Assembly (NCBI GenBank): GCA_026414765.1
Contig: JAOAIJ010000043.1
Coordinates: 186,001 to 250,000 of the forward strand
Origin: Clostridia bacterium
GTDB lineage: Bacteria > Bacillota > Clostridia > Acetivibrionales > DSM-27016
Direction of reading: 5' to 3'
DNA length: 64,000 nt
Made by a program: the position numbers and the translations under genes. The notes under the pieces are model-generated. The model was not told where the DNA came from and ran no database searches. It saw nothing but the letters and a program-made list of their open reading frames with translations. Below are positions 45,141 through 54,269 of the stretch, in pieces. Position 1 is the first letter of the stretch. Each line of letters opens with the position of its first letter.

Positions 45141-46457
45141 ATGAAAAAAAGTCTTATTGTAATAATGGCTATAATTATACTCAATATACTTTCAAATACT
45201 GCTTATGCAGGTCTTCCGGATATTTCAGACGATGTTTCATATATACTTATCGACTCAAAAACAGGACAGGTGATAACCGAACAAAATGCTGATATCAGAC
45301 TGCGTCCAGCCAGTACAACAAAGATTATGACAGCTATTCTTGCTTTTGAAAACTGCAAACCTGATACAATCATGAATGTGTCTAAAAAAGCTGTATATGA
45401 CATAGGCAGGGGAGGGATGCATGTCGGAATAGAGCCCGGTGAAAGCAATCTTACACTTGAAAACCTTGTAAACATAACATTAATAAAGTCTGCGAATGAA
45501 GCAGCAAATATAATTGCGGAAAATGTAGGAGGATCCAAAGAGGAATTTGTAAAAATGATGAACAAAAAAGCCGCTTTTCTTGGGGCCTATAATACCAATT
45601 TTGTTAATCCGTGCGGTAAAGACGATGCAAAAGCCGATAGGGAACACCTATCAACCGCCAGGGATATGGCAATGATTGCAAGGCATGCCATGACAATACA
45701 TGGAATCAGAGAAATAGTTGCTAAAGAATACTACAGAGATATGCCTTCTACAAACTTTCATGAGAAATGGGGCTATTTCAGAACTACAAACAGGCTTATA
45801 TGGAAAAGCAATGAGTATGCTTACAGCATAGATAATGCAGAAAAGAAATTTTATGTTAATGGAATCAAAACAGGGTATACAAGTGCAGCAGGTAATAACA
45901 TACTGTGTTCTGCAGTCAACGAGAACGGAATGGAGCTGATTGCGGTAGTGATGCATGTCATGCATGGCAACAACGCAGTATTCAAATATGCAAAAGAATT
46001 ATTAAAATACGGGTTTGAAAATTATTCTAATCAGACTTTAATTGATGCAGGAGTTACAGTTAAAACAGTTGATGTTGTTGGTGCAAATAATACAAAGACA
46101 GTTGAGTTGGTTACTTCCAGCGATTTTAAAAGTGCTCTTCCGTTAGACAAGAGCAAATGGAATATTTCTAAAAAGGAAAACTACAATCTGCCTTTGAAAG
46201 CTCCTGTCAGCAAGGGAGATAAGGTAGGGTATATAGAGTATATGAACAACAATATAGTCCTTGGCAGGGTTGATATTGTTGCCAAAAGCAATATTGAAGC
46301 AATACCTGAGCAAAAAGAAGAAAATAAAGCTTTTCGTTTTACTAAAATAATTATTTTCTTAGTATTAACTATAATTATTCTCCTTTTAATAAAAAGATTT
46401 GCATTTTTGGTACCGAAGCTGATTACAAAAAGAATCGGTGAAAGGAATTTGCAGTAA
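45141..46457 (+). CDS. D-alanyl-D-alanine carboxypeptidase (DacF/PBP5 type)
   Basis: 438 residues. Signal peptide to about residue 24. Active-site SxxK as STTK (in LRPASTTKIMTAILAFE), SAN (TLIKSANEAANII) and KTG (GIKTGYTSAAGNN) are present. A PBP5-like C-terminal beta domain is followed by a membrane anchor (about 398-418) and basic tail. It trims pentapeptide stems outside the membrane. The C-terminal transmembrane helix replaces the usual amphipathic anchor. Confidence 0.92.
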   Translation: MKKSLIVIMAIIILNILSNTAYAGLPDISDDVSYILIDSKTGQVITEQNADIRLRPASTTKIMTAILAFENCKPDTIMNVSKKAVYDIGRGGMHVGIEPGESNLTLENLVNITLIKSANEAANIIAENVGGSKEEFVKMMNKKAAFLGAYNTNFVNPCGKDDAKADREHLSTARDMAMIARHAMTIHGIREIVAKEYYRDMPSTNFHEKWGYFRTTNRLIWKSNEYAYSIDNAEKKFYVNGIKTGYTSAAGNNILCSAVNENGMELIAVVMHVMHGNNAVFKYAKELLKYGFENYSNQTLIDAGVTVKTVDVVGANNTKTVELVTSSDFKSALPLDKSKWNISKKENYNLPLKAPVSKGDKVGYIEYMNNNIVLGRVDIVAKSNIEAIPEQKEENKAFRFTKIIIFLVLTIIILLLIKRFAFLVPKLITKRIGERNLQ

Positions 46458-46533
46458 TCTCTTAAAATAAGAGTTAATACATCTTAAGTCCGGGGCTATA
46501 TAGACAAAAGATAGCACATTTTGATATAGATAT

Positions 46534-46563
46534 AAAAGAAGGGTGGAATATACCTTCTTTTCT
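46534..46563 (+). terminator. Terminator of carboxypeptidase gene
   Basis: AAAAGAAGG-GT pairs with ACCTTCTTTT; the T residues are part of the 3' arm. Confidence 0.75.
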
Positions 46564-46676
46564 ACATTACGGCTTTGATCATACTGATAATCGATAATAA
46601 ATTTAGATTGGTAAATAATCACGTCTATAAATCGTGTATTATGTACTTATCCCTTTCATATCACTTATCCAGAGAT

Positions 46677-46705
46677 TTGACAAAATGACAATAAAAATCT
46701 ATACT
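46677..46705 (+). promoter_or_regulatory. Sigma-A-type promoter of NlpC/P60 gene
   Basis: TTGACA (46677-46682), 17-nt spacer, TATACT (46700-46705), 81 bases before the ATG. Close to consensus. Confidence 0.75.
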
Positions 46706-46786
46706 TTATGTAAAACAGATAAAATTTTCATTTACTGGTTATTCTAGCCCGTCAGCAAGCAAATGGGAAAATGAGGGGGTAAAATA

Positions 46787-47917
46787 ATGAAATACAAAGG
46801 AAAAAAAGTATTTTTTTGTACTTTGATACTGATTCTAAGCACTTTGTTTTCTACAGCGGTTGTTTTTGCTGACAACAGTTCTATTTGCAAAACCGGAACA
46901 ATTACCGGTAAAGTCGTAAATCTAAGACAATCCCCGAATACTTCTTCAAAGATTATTGTAAAAATTACATATGGAGAGAAAGTTAATATAATTGACAGTT
47001 CAAAAGGCTGGCACAAGGTAATGTATAAGAAAAAAGAAGGCTGGATAAGCAGTGATTATCTGAAAATTACTGAAACTCCCGGAATTTCGGAAACTGTGCA
47101 AGCTACCGGCAAAGTGGATGTAAAAGTACTAATGCTGAGGAAAAAACCTGATACTGCATCAGAAGTTATCAGAAAGTTAAAAAAAGGTGATACATTTTAT
47201 ATACTTGATTCATCAAAGAAATGGTACAGTATCAAAACTTCAGATGACTTAAAAGGTTGGGTTTATGGTGATTACATAAAAATAGACAAAGCAATGAAAG
47301 CCAGAGAAGCAGAAATACCGGTATCCCGTGGCAATGATGAAAGGCCGGACAATACAAAAATAAAAGATGAAGAGCCTTTAGACCTTCAGATAAAAGAAGC
47401 ACCTTCAGTTCAACAGAACGATGTTATAGCCGTTTCACCAGTGGATTTGCAAGCATCTGTCCAGCAAATTATTGTTACACCGTCAAGTATACAAACCGAT
47501 ACGATTCCACAGGAGGAACAGACAGATTCAAAGCCGCTAGGACAGAAAGTTATAGAATATGCATCAACTCTCTTAAATGCAAAATATAAGTATGGAGGGA
47601 ATACACCAGAAGAAGGCTTTGACTGCTCAGGTTTTGTCAAATATGTATTTGCAAGCTTTAATATCAATATGGAGAGAACGGCTGCCAGTCAAGCAAACCA
47701 AGGTATCACTGTCGAAAAGGATAAGCTGTTAATGGGTGATCTGGTATTTTTCGATACTAACGGTACAGGTACCAACATTAATCACGTTGGAATATACATA
47801 GGGGACGGCAAATTCATTCATGCTGCTTCACCCAGGTATAATGTCACAATTACCAGTCTGTCGGATGCTTATTATCTGAAATCATATATGACTGCAAGAA
47901 GGGTTTTGAATCAATAA
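46787..47917 (+). CDS. Secreted SH3-NlpC/P60 peptidoglycan hydrolase
   Basis: 376 residues. Signal peptide to about 28. Two bacterial SH3 domains (about 36-92, VNLRQSPNTSSKI...; about 103-170, LMLRKKPDTASEV...), a Glu/Pro/Gln linker, then an NlpC/P60 domain with catalytic Cys in FDCSGFVKYVF, His in NHVGIYIGDG and a third polar residue after HAAS. It cleaves peptide stems in the wall. GAGGGGG precedes the ATG and its promoter is well defined. Confidence 0.92.
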   Translation: MKYKGKKVFFCTLILILSTLFSTAVVFADNSSICKTGTITGKVVNLRQSPNTSSKIIVKITYGEKVNIIDSSKGWHKVMYKKKEGWISSDYLKITETPGISETVQATGKVDVKVLMLRKKPDTASEVIRKLKKGDTFYILDSSKKWYSIKTSDDLKGWVYGDYIKIDKAMKAREAEIPVSRGNDERPDNTKIKDEEPLDLQIKEAPSVQQNDVIAVSPVDLQASVQQIIVTPSSIQTDTIPQEEQTDSKPLGQKVIEYASTLLNAKYKYGGNTPEEGFDCSGFVKYVFASFNINMERTAASQANQGITVEKDKLLMGDLVFFDTNGTGTNINHVGIYIGDGKFIHAASPRYNVTITSLSDAYYLKSYMTARRVLNQ

Positions 47918-48011
47918 TATAAAAATAATACAGTTTTTTTACAATTCGGTTAATATATTGATTATTCAATTATTACGGTGATATAATTTACTTAAGCTAA
48001 ATATTCTATTA

Positions 48012-48089
48012 CGGTTGGGCAGATAAAACTGCTTTCAAGATTGGTTGCTTCTGGGGTGGGAAGCTCTTTACAGAGCAGACCGCTTTTTT
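48012..48089 (+). ncRNA. Candidate folded leader before GHL10-amidase gene
   Basis: Three short stems can form: CGGTT/GACCG closing, GCAG/CTGC, and either GCTTC/GAAGC or GCTCT/AGAGC, which share bases and exclude each other. A run of seven T follows. This looks like an attenuator, but I could not assign it to a known class. Confidence 0.3.
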
Positions 48090-48127
48090 TGTACTCATTT
48101 ACTAAAAAAATAAAATTGGAGCCTGAT

Positions 48128-51016
48128 ATGAAAAAGATACTTAAAACCACAGCCTTACTTTTGATTCTTTCATTAATACTACCTGTAATAATGGTCTCTG
48201 GTGCTGTAAGAAGTATTACAAAAAGAGATTTTCGCGGTTTGTGGGTAGCAACTGTACTAAATATGGATTATCCGTCAAAGCCTGCAACCGATCCGGAAAT
48301 ACTAAGAAGTGAAGCTGTAAAAATACTTGAAGACGCAGAAGATATGGGTATGAACGCAATTATCCTGCAGGTCCGTCCTGCTTCTGATGCTTTATATAAA
48401 TCCAAGTATTTTCCGTGGTCAAAGTATTTGACCGGTAGTCAGGGACTGATGCCTGATGAAGGTTTTGATCCTCTTGAGTTTTGGATTAGTGAAGCACACA
48501 ATAGAGGAATGGAATTGCACGCATGGGTAAATCCTTACAGGATAACTAAAGAACCTGTATCAGGTGTTTCTGATTTGTATTTTTCACACCCTGCTGTAAA
48601 TAACCCTGAATATACCGTGAAGTATTCTGATGGAAACCTATATTTCAATCCGGGTATTCCGGAAGTCAGAAAGCTTATAATAGATGGTGTTATGGAAATA
48701 ATAGAAAACTATGATGCAGATGGAATTCATTTCGATGATTATTTTTATCCGGGTAAAAATTTCGATGACAAGGCAGCATATGAGAAATATGGGAAAGAAT
48801 ATAAAAGTATTGACGACTGGAGAAGAGCAAATGTAGACTCACTTATCAGTGATTTGTCAAGTTCAATAAGAGACACCGGTAAAAATGTCCGTTTCGGTAT
48901 CAGCCCCTTTGGTATATGGGCAAATAAAAGCAAGAATTCTTTAGGAAGTGATACAAAAGGGATGCAGTCATATTATGACCAATATGCCGATACACGGAAG
49001 TGGGTAAAGGATGGTTTGATTGACTATATCACACCTCAGCTGTATTGGAATATAGGGTATTCTGTAGCAGATTACAGCAAGCTGGTATCATGGTGGAAAA
49101 ATACGGTGAAGGATACGGCAGTTGACCTGTATATCGGGCAGGCTGCTTACCGCGCCGGAAATTCTGATCCGTCAAGTCCATGGTATGGAGTAAATGAAAT
49201 AGCAAGACAACTCAGACTTAATTCAGAAACCCCAGAAGTAAAAGGAAGTATGTTTTTTAATTATAGAGCTCTGACAAAAAATCCTTCTTTGAGGGCAGTT
49301 ATAAAAGCTATATATGAGCAGCGTGACGGAGTTGTTGCCAAAATACCGGTTAATATGACGCGTCCTTCGGAAAATATACGTACACGCTTTGAAAAGTTTT
49401 ATCTGAATGGTTCATCCGATCCAGGTAAACCGCTGTATCTAAATGGTAGACTTATAGAGGAACGTTCAAATCGGGGCTACTTCGGAATTCTTGTGCCGCT
49501 TGAAAAAGGACAGAACACATTTGCTTTCTCACAGGAAGGTTCATACGATACACGGGTCATATTCAGGGAAGCCGGATCATCTGAACCAAAAAAGATGGAT
49601 ACTATAGATATTCCTACTTCTTCCGTTTTTCCACAGACTCAGGAATACCGAACTGAAGGCGAGAAAATAACCTTTTCATGTCAGGCGCCTGTAGGTTCTG
49701 AAGTTACTGTGGACATAGGGGACAGGAGCTATAAGATGACACCTTCGGTTACAGCTCCAGCCGGTCTGGAAGCTTATCCCACTACCTATACTTATGAATA
49801 TATAGTACCGGCATTTAAAGGAACTCCACGGAATATTGACCTTGGAACACCTGTTTATACAATGAAATATATGGGTACGGAGAAAAAGCGCTCTGCGCCT
49901 GCAAAAGTAGGAGTTATTATGAAAGATTCTCCGTTCTATGCCCAAATCATCAATAGGGTCGTAGATAGTTATGAAAGTCCATCTTCAGCTAACGGTGCAG
50001 ATTTTGAGCTTTATAACGGAATGGTGGACTATGTAACGGGAATGACAGGCAGTTATGTACGTCTGTCATTTGGACAGTGGGTAAAAAAGAGTAATGTAAA
50101 AATATATGCATCAAAACAGCAAATACGTCCTGTGATAAAAAGGGCGGTTTATAAAGCTGGGGAGAAGTGGGACAGCATAAAAATTGACTTATCTTATCCA
50201 GTAGCGGCAATCGCATCCTTTGATGGAGAGGCAATAAAAATGAATATCTCAAGAACATCCGCGGCACCAATCCCTGTGTTGCCCAAAAATTCACTTTTAT
50301 CATCTGTAGAGGTGTCTAAGGATGGCAGTAGTATTCAATATACTTTGTCATTAAAGAAAAACCAGAGTATTGAGGGGTATTATGTTGAGAAAACGTCCTC
50401 CGGAGTGACATTGTATATAAAAAGAATTGTAAATGTCAAAAAGGGAAAGACCCCTCTCACAGGTATTACCATAATGCTCGATCCCGGACATGGAGGCAGC
50501 GAGGCAGGTGCAACAGGTCCGTTGGGCTTGAGTTATGCAGAGAAGACTATAAACTTAAAAACGGCACTGAAGCTGCAAACTGAGCTTAAAAAGCTTGGAG
50601 CGAAAGTTGTTATGACAAGAGTAACAGACAAAACAATATCTCTTGAAGAACGCCTTGCAGCATCACGAAATGAAAAGCCGGATATGTTTATATCAATACA
50701 TGCAAACAGTATGAACGATAATGTAGATATATCCAAAATATTCGGATTTTCAGTCTTTTATCGTGGAGTACACTCGAAGAATTTGGCTGAAGCAGTATAT
50801 AGCCGTACGATTGAAAGCTTGGATCGCAATAAACATGGTACAAACAGAAGAAATTTTTATGTCACACGCGGTACATGGACTCCGTCAATTCTGATTGAAA
50901 GCGGATTTGTACCAAATCCCTATGAGTTTGAATGGCTGACCGATGAAAAGGAACAGACCAGGCTGGCTAAAACTATTTCTGAAGCCGTGTTAAAATACTT
51001 CAGTTCAAAAAGATAA
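48128..51016 (+). CDS. GHL10-type glycosidase fused to N-acetylmuramoyl-L-alanine amidase
   Basis: 962 residues from ATG 48128 (GGAG 6 nt upstream); the longer frame upstream lies in the leader. Signal peptide to about 24. Residues 30-400 are a GHL10 (DUF187, YngK-like) TIM barrel: FRGLWVATVLNMDYPSK, ILQVRPASDALY, ELHAWVNPYR, DGIHFDDYFYPG and GISPFGIWANKS. A middle region of beta domains follows. The last 180 residues are Amidase_3: IMLDPGHGGSEAGATG, LEERLAASRN, MFISIHANS and LIESGFVPNPYEFEWL, with zinc ligands His, Glu, His. Both activities point to wall remodelling. Confidence 0.9.
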   Translation: MKKILKTTALLLILSLILPVIMVSGAVRSITKRDFRGLWVATVLNMDYPSKPATDPEILRSEAVKILEDAEDMGMNAIILQVRPASDALYKSKYFPWSKYLTGSQGLMPDEGFDPLEFWISEAHNRGMELHAWVNPYRITKEPVSGVSDLYFSHPAVNNPEYTVKYSDGNLYFNPGIPEVRKLIIDGVMEIIENYDADGIHFDDYFYPGKNFDDKAAYEKYGKEYKSIDDWRRANVDSLISDLSSSIRDTGKNVRFGISPFGIWANKSKNSLGSDTKGMQSYYDQYADTRKWVKDGLIDYITPQLYWNIGYSVADYSKLVSWWKNTVKDTAVDLYIGQAAYRAGNSDPSSPWYGVNEIARQLRLNSETPEVKGSMFFNYRALTKNPSLRAVIKAIYEQRDGVVAKIPVNMTRPSENIRTRFEKFYLNGSSDPGKPLYLNGRLIEERSNRGYFGILVPLEKGQNTFAFSQEGSYDTRVIFREAGSSEPKKMDTIDIPTSSVFPQTQEYRTEGEKITFSCQAPVGSEVTVDIGDRSYKMTPSVTAPAGLEAYPTTYTYEYIVPAFKGTPRNIDLGTPVYTMKYMGTEKKRSAPAKVGVIMKDSPFYAQIINRVVDSYESPSSANGADFELYNGMVDYVTGMTGSYVRLSFGQWVKKSNVKIYASKQQIRPVIKRAVYKAGEKWDSIKIDLSYPVAAIASFDGEAIKMNISRTSAAPIPVLPKNSLLSSVEVSKDGSSIQYTLSLKKNQSIEGYYVEKTSSGVTLYIKRIVNVKKGKTPLTGITIMLDPGHGGSEAGATGPLGLSYAEKTINLKTALKLQTELKKLGAKVVMTRVTDKTISLEERLAASRNEKPDMFISIHANSMNDNVDISKIFGFSVFYRGVHSKNLAEAVYSRTIESLDRNKHGTNRRNFYVTRGTWTPSILIESGFVPNPYEFEWLTDEKEQTRLAKTISEAVLKYFSSKR

Positions 51017-51105
51017 TGGTTTATCAGTGTTTTCTTCATATAACAATAACAAAATCTACTTTAAAAATTACAAAAAAATCGAGAAATCATTATGAGGAAA
51101 ATTTT

Positions 51106-52077
51106 ATGAAACGTAAATCAATTTTTTTGATCATATCAATATTAATTTGCATATTTTTAGTAGCTTTAGTCTGCAGTCTGTATTTTAACTCAAACATGCC
51201 CTTTAGCGGTGTGATTGTAAATGCTGCAGAAGGTGAAGAAGCAGCTGTAAACCTGCAGGATGATAACGCTTCAATAAACGGTTCGGATGAGATAAACAAA
51301 AGAGTAAAGCAATCATTGAATTTGCTGGTATTAGGCTGCGATAGTACTTCAGGAAATACAGATACAATAATGCTGGTCAATCTTAATACGGACACCGGTA
51401 CATTGAATATACTTTCTATTCCGAGAGACAGCAGAATCACAAATACAAAAAGCAGTATAACAAAAATAAATTCAGTATACTCTGCTAAAGGAATAGACAA
51501 AACCGTCGAAACTGTAAAGAGTTTATTAGGTGCAGAAATTGATTATTATGCAGTAATCAATACAGCTTTATTCCGGAAAGTTATAGATATACTGGACGGA
51601 ATAGATATTGAGGTGCCTGTTGATATGAAGTATGACGACAAAAAGCAAGGTCTGCATATAAATTTGAAGAAGGGGTGGAACAGGTTAGACGGGAAAAAAG
51701 CAGAGCAGTTTGTCCGATTCAGAAAATCAAACATTTATGATGAAAAAACAGCAAAGTATTATGACGGAAGTGATCTGAAAAGGATAAATGCACAACATTA
51801 TTTTATAAAAGAAATAGTTCGTCAAAAAATGAAAATAAGATATATTACTAAACTTACTAAGGTTGCTGATGTTGTCCTGAAGGAAATCAAAACCAATATA
51901 GGGGTATCAGATATAGCGATTATTGCGTCTAAGCTGGCTAATATTAATTATGAAAAGGCAAAAACTTTTATACTGCCGGGAGAAGATATATATAAAAAGG
52001 ATAAAACGTATTATTTTGCTAGTGATAAAGACAAAACAAAAGAATTGATATCCCAATATTTTGATGTTTATAGGTGA
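51106..52077 (+). CDS. LCP-family cell-wall polymer transferase 3
   Basis: 323 residues from ATG 51106 (GAGGAAAATTTT upstream). An N-terminal span, a linker, then LNLLVLGCDSTSGNTDTIMLV, LSIPRDSRI, ITKINSVYSAKGIDKTVETV, AEQFVRFRKSN and LKRINAQHYFIKEIV. It lacks the Lys-rich tail of LCP 1 and 2 and is more diverged. It follows the amidase gene by about 90 nt and ends at a terminator. Confidence 0.9.
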   Translation: MKRKSIFLIISILICIFLVALVCSLYFNSNMPFSGVIVNAAEGEEAAVNLQDDNASINGSDEINKRVKQSLNLLVLGCDSTSGNTDTIMLVNLNTDTGTLNILSIPRDSRITNTKSSITKINSVYSAKGIDKTVETVKSLLGAEIDYYAVINTALFRKVIDILDGIDIEVPVDMKYDDKKQGLHINLKKGWNRLDGKKAEQFVRFRKSNIYDEKTAKYYDGSDLKRINAQHYFIKEIVRQKMKIRYITKLTKVADVVLKEIKTNIGVSDIAIIASKLANINYEKAKTFILPGEDIYKKDKTYYFASDKDKTKELISQYFDVYR

Positions 52078-52097
52078 GGTTTAGTGTAATACCCAAT

Positions 52098-52130
52098 CTC
52101 CATAAAATCTTCATAAATATACTTTAAAAT
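52098..52130 (+). promoter_or_regulatory. Direct-repeat box A with -10
   Basis: CTCCATAAAATCTTCATA (52098-52115), 9 nt, TAAAAT (52125-52130). It matches the spacing of three better copies at 56.7, 57.4 and 63.2 kb. The repeat CTTCA-type half-sites are 11 bp apart, as for OmpR/PhoB-class regulators. Here the -10 abuts the terminator of LCP 3. Confidence 0.45.
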
Positions 52131-52160
52131 AGAGCTATCTTAATTAGCTCTTATTTTTTT
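52131..52160 (+). terminator. Terminator of LCP 3 gene
   Basis: AGAGCTA / TAGCTCT with a 7-nt loop, followed by a T-run. Confidence 0.85.
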
Positions 52161-52217
52161 GCTTAGAAAAGTCCGTTCAGTTACATAAACAAAAAAAGTG
52201 TTAACCACCGTTATCCT

Positions 52218-52232
52218 TGGCATAATTCTTGC
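52218..52232 (+). promoter_or_regulatory. Sigma-54 promoter (-24/-12) of regulator operon
   Basis: TGGCAT-AATTC-TTGC: GG and GC elements with the exact sigma-54 spacing, 37 nt before the first ATG of the zinc-ribbon/kinase/NtrC operon. A sigma-54 activator is encoded in the same operon, so autoregulation is likely. Confidence 0.85.
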
Positions 52233-52268
52233 TTGTTTATTATGTAAAACTAATATGGGGGGATAGAC

Positions 52269-52598
52269 ATGAAAAATAAAAAAATCATGTTATGGCTACT
52301 AGGCGTGCTGGGGTTTTTATTGATATATAACCATTTCATTGCTCCATTTCTGATGCTATATAAAAATCGGTTGGGTATGGGAATGCACTGGAGAATGTAT
52401 AACAATTATAACTACTTTGTAGACTCGCGCTTCATTGTCATTATAGTGATCCTGACTTCAGGGATACTGGTATACGGTCTGATAAAGCCTGGAAGGAGCA
52501 GTACAAGGTGCCCAAAATGCAGCAAGGAGATACAAGATGAGCGTTGGAGGGTCTGCCCGTACTGTGGGGCAAACGTAAATACAAAAGAGGTGAAGTGA
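52269..52598 (+). CDS. Membrane protein with C-terminal zinc ribbon
   Basis: 109 residues. Two spans (about 7-28 and 56-74) separated by a loop with LGMGMHWRMYNNYNYF. The C-terminal zinc ribbon is RCPKCSKEI...VCPYCGAN. It is preceded by a run of G (GGGGGG) as ribosome site. First gene of the sigma-54 operon, it ends 1 nt before the next start. It may sense or signal to the kinase (inference). Confidence 0.7.
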   Translation: MKNKKIMLWLLGVLGFLLIYNHFIAPFLMLYKNRLGMGMHWRMYNNYNYFVDSRFIVIIVILTSGILVYGLIKPGRSSTRCPKCSKEIQDERWRVCPYCGANVNTKEVK

Positions 52599-52599
52599 A

Positions 52600-52863
52600 A
52601 TGACTCTATTTTTTTTATTGATGATAGCTGTAACGATATATTACTTTTTTATAACCAAAGGAGAGAATATCTTTAAGGCAACCTCAGACACAACCAAAAG
52701 GTGTTCAAATTGTCATAATCCAGTCAAAGAGGATTTCAATGTATGTCCTATATGTAAGGAAACTCTAAAGAAGAAATGTGAAAAATGTGGAGAAAAAGTT
52801 GAAACATCCTGGAAGTATTGCCCTTATTGCGAAGAGCCAACAGACGGAAGTGGAGGAAGATGA
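52600..52863 (+). CDS. Membrane-anchored double zinc-ribbon protein
   Basis: 87 residues: one N-terminal span (about 2-18), then two ribbons, RCSNCHNPV...VCPICKE and KCEKCGEKV...YCPYCEE. Eight Cys in CxxC pairs. The stop overlaps the kinase start (ATGA). Unknown function. Its coupling to the kinase suggests a regulatory or sensory role. Confidence 0.72.
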   Translation: MTLFFLLMIAVTIYYFFITKGENIFKATSDTTKRCSNCHNPVKEDFNVCPICKETLKKKCEKCGEKVETSWKYCPYCEEPTDGSGGR

Positions 52864-54263
52864 AGAAGCGAATAAAGTATAAAATTGTTATTACAATGAT
52901 GGTCGTACTGATAAGTGTTTTGCATTATTTTGTGGGTTTACCCGATTCTCCGGTCCATGGCTTTTACAGGCTCCTATACTATATACCAATTATACTTGCG
53001 GCATTTGTCTTTGGCTTTAGAGGAGGGGTAACCGTATCACTTTTAGTGGGGATAATATATTCTCCATTTTTACTGCTTTCTTTTGGAGGCTTCGGGTGGG
53101 AGGCCATAAATGATTTACTAGATATAGTTTTGTTTTTTGCTATCGGTATTATTACAGGCATTCTCGTTGAAAAGGAAAACATGAGTCTTAAGAGACTTGA
53201 CGATGAACTAAAACGGTATATCCTTCTTGAAAACTATACAAGTGGTATTATTGAGAGCATAAAAAGCGGTGTTGTTGCTGTAAATAACGATCTTCTCATT
53301 ACGATGATAAACAAAGGGGCAAAGAATATACTTAAGGTTGGAGATAATTGTATAGGGCAGAATTTCTCCGATGCTTTTTCGTGCTGCAAGGAAGTGAATG
53401 AAAGGATATATGATTCAGTAAGAAAAGGTATTGCATATGATAACCTTGAATTGATTATGAAAGATGATAATACTGTAAGAACTATAAAAATAAGCCTGTA
53501 TCCCTTGATATTTGAAGAAACAAAAAAGGGGCTTGTAATTATCCTAGAAGATGTAACTGAAGTAAAAAGACTGCAGCAGCATGTGCAAAGGAATGATAAA
53601 TTAGCGGCTTTAGGAGAACTGTCAAGCGGCATTGCTCATGAGATAAGAAATCCGTTAGGAATCATAAAAGCTATAGGACAGACAATGAAAAATGAGTTGA
53701 GTACAAATCTTGAGGTTGTAAATGAACTTGAAATCATAGATGAGGAAATTGAAAGGGCAAACAGGATTGTCAAGGCGCTAATGGAGTTTGGAAGACCGGG
53801 AGGAAACAAAAAAATGTCTCTCTCAATCAGTAGTATATTGAAAGAAGTGTTTACCGTCACTTCAAAGTACATGGAACAACACAAGGTTGAATTGATTTTT
53901 GAAGAAGTATGCAGTGCAGATGTAATTGGTGACAAGGAGCAACTAAAGCAAGCATTTATAAATATAATATTTAATGCTGTACAAGCCATGAATGGCGGGG
54001 GCAAACTTTCAGTTTGCATAAAAGAGGATTTGGATAAAGCAGTCGGTATTAGCTTTAAAGATACCGGTACAGGAATTACTGACGGAGATATCAGTAAAAT
54101 ATTCAATCCGTTTTTTACAACAAAGGATGATGGTACAGGGCTTGGACTTTCGATAGTCCATAGAATAGTGGAAGAACATGGCGGGAAGATAAATGTCATT
54201 AGCAAGAGAGGACAGGGAACTACCTTTGAGATTGTTCTGCCTCAACTAAAGGAGGTATCTTAG
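52860..54263 (+). CDS. NtrB-like membrane sensor histidine kinase
   Basis: 467 residues from ATG 52860. An N-terminal membrane domain of about four spans (residues 8-110) comes first. It is followed by a PAS-like domain (YTSGIIESIKSGVVAVNNDL), HisKA with phosphoacceptor His in ELSSGIAHEIRNPLGIIKA, and HATPase (NIIFNAVQAMNGGG; DTGTGITDGDI; GTGLGLSIVHRI). It is partnered with the NtrC-type regulator starting 6 nt later. The membrane domain suggests an envelope signal such as metal or redox stress (inference). Confidence 0.9.
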   Translation: MKKRIKYKIVITMMVVLISVLHYFVGLPDSPVHGFYRLLYYIPIILAAFVFGFRGGVTVSLLVGIIYSPFLLLSFGGFGWEAINDLLDIVLFFAIGIITGILVEKENMSLKRLDDELKRYILLENYTSGIIESIKSGVVAVNNDLLITMINKGAKNILKVGDNCIGQNFSDAFSCCKEVNERIYDSVRKGIAYDNLELIMKDDNTVRTIKISLYPLIFEETKKGLVIILEDVTEVKRLQQHVQRNDKLAALGELSSGIAHEIRNPLGIIKAIGQTMKNELSTNLEVVNELEIIDEEIERANRIVKALMEFGRPGGNKKMSLSISSILKEVFTVTSKYMEQHKVELIFEEVCSADVIGDKEQLKQAFINIIFNAVQAMNGGGKLSVCIKEDLDKAVGISFKDTGTGITDGDISKIFNPFFTTKDDGTGLGLSIVHRIVEEHGGKINVISKRGQGTTFEIVLPQLKEVS

Positions 54264-54269
54264 CAGTTT

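Noticed and set aside
53636-54205. Antisense open frame of 189 codons within the NtrB-like kinase gene
   Set aside because: Shadow of a gene with all kinase motifs on the plus strand.
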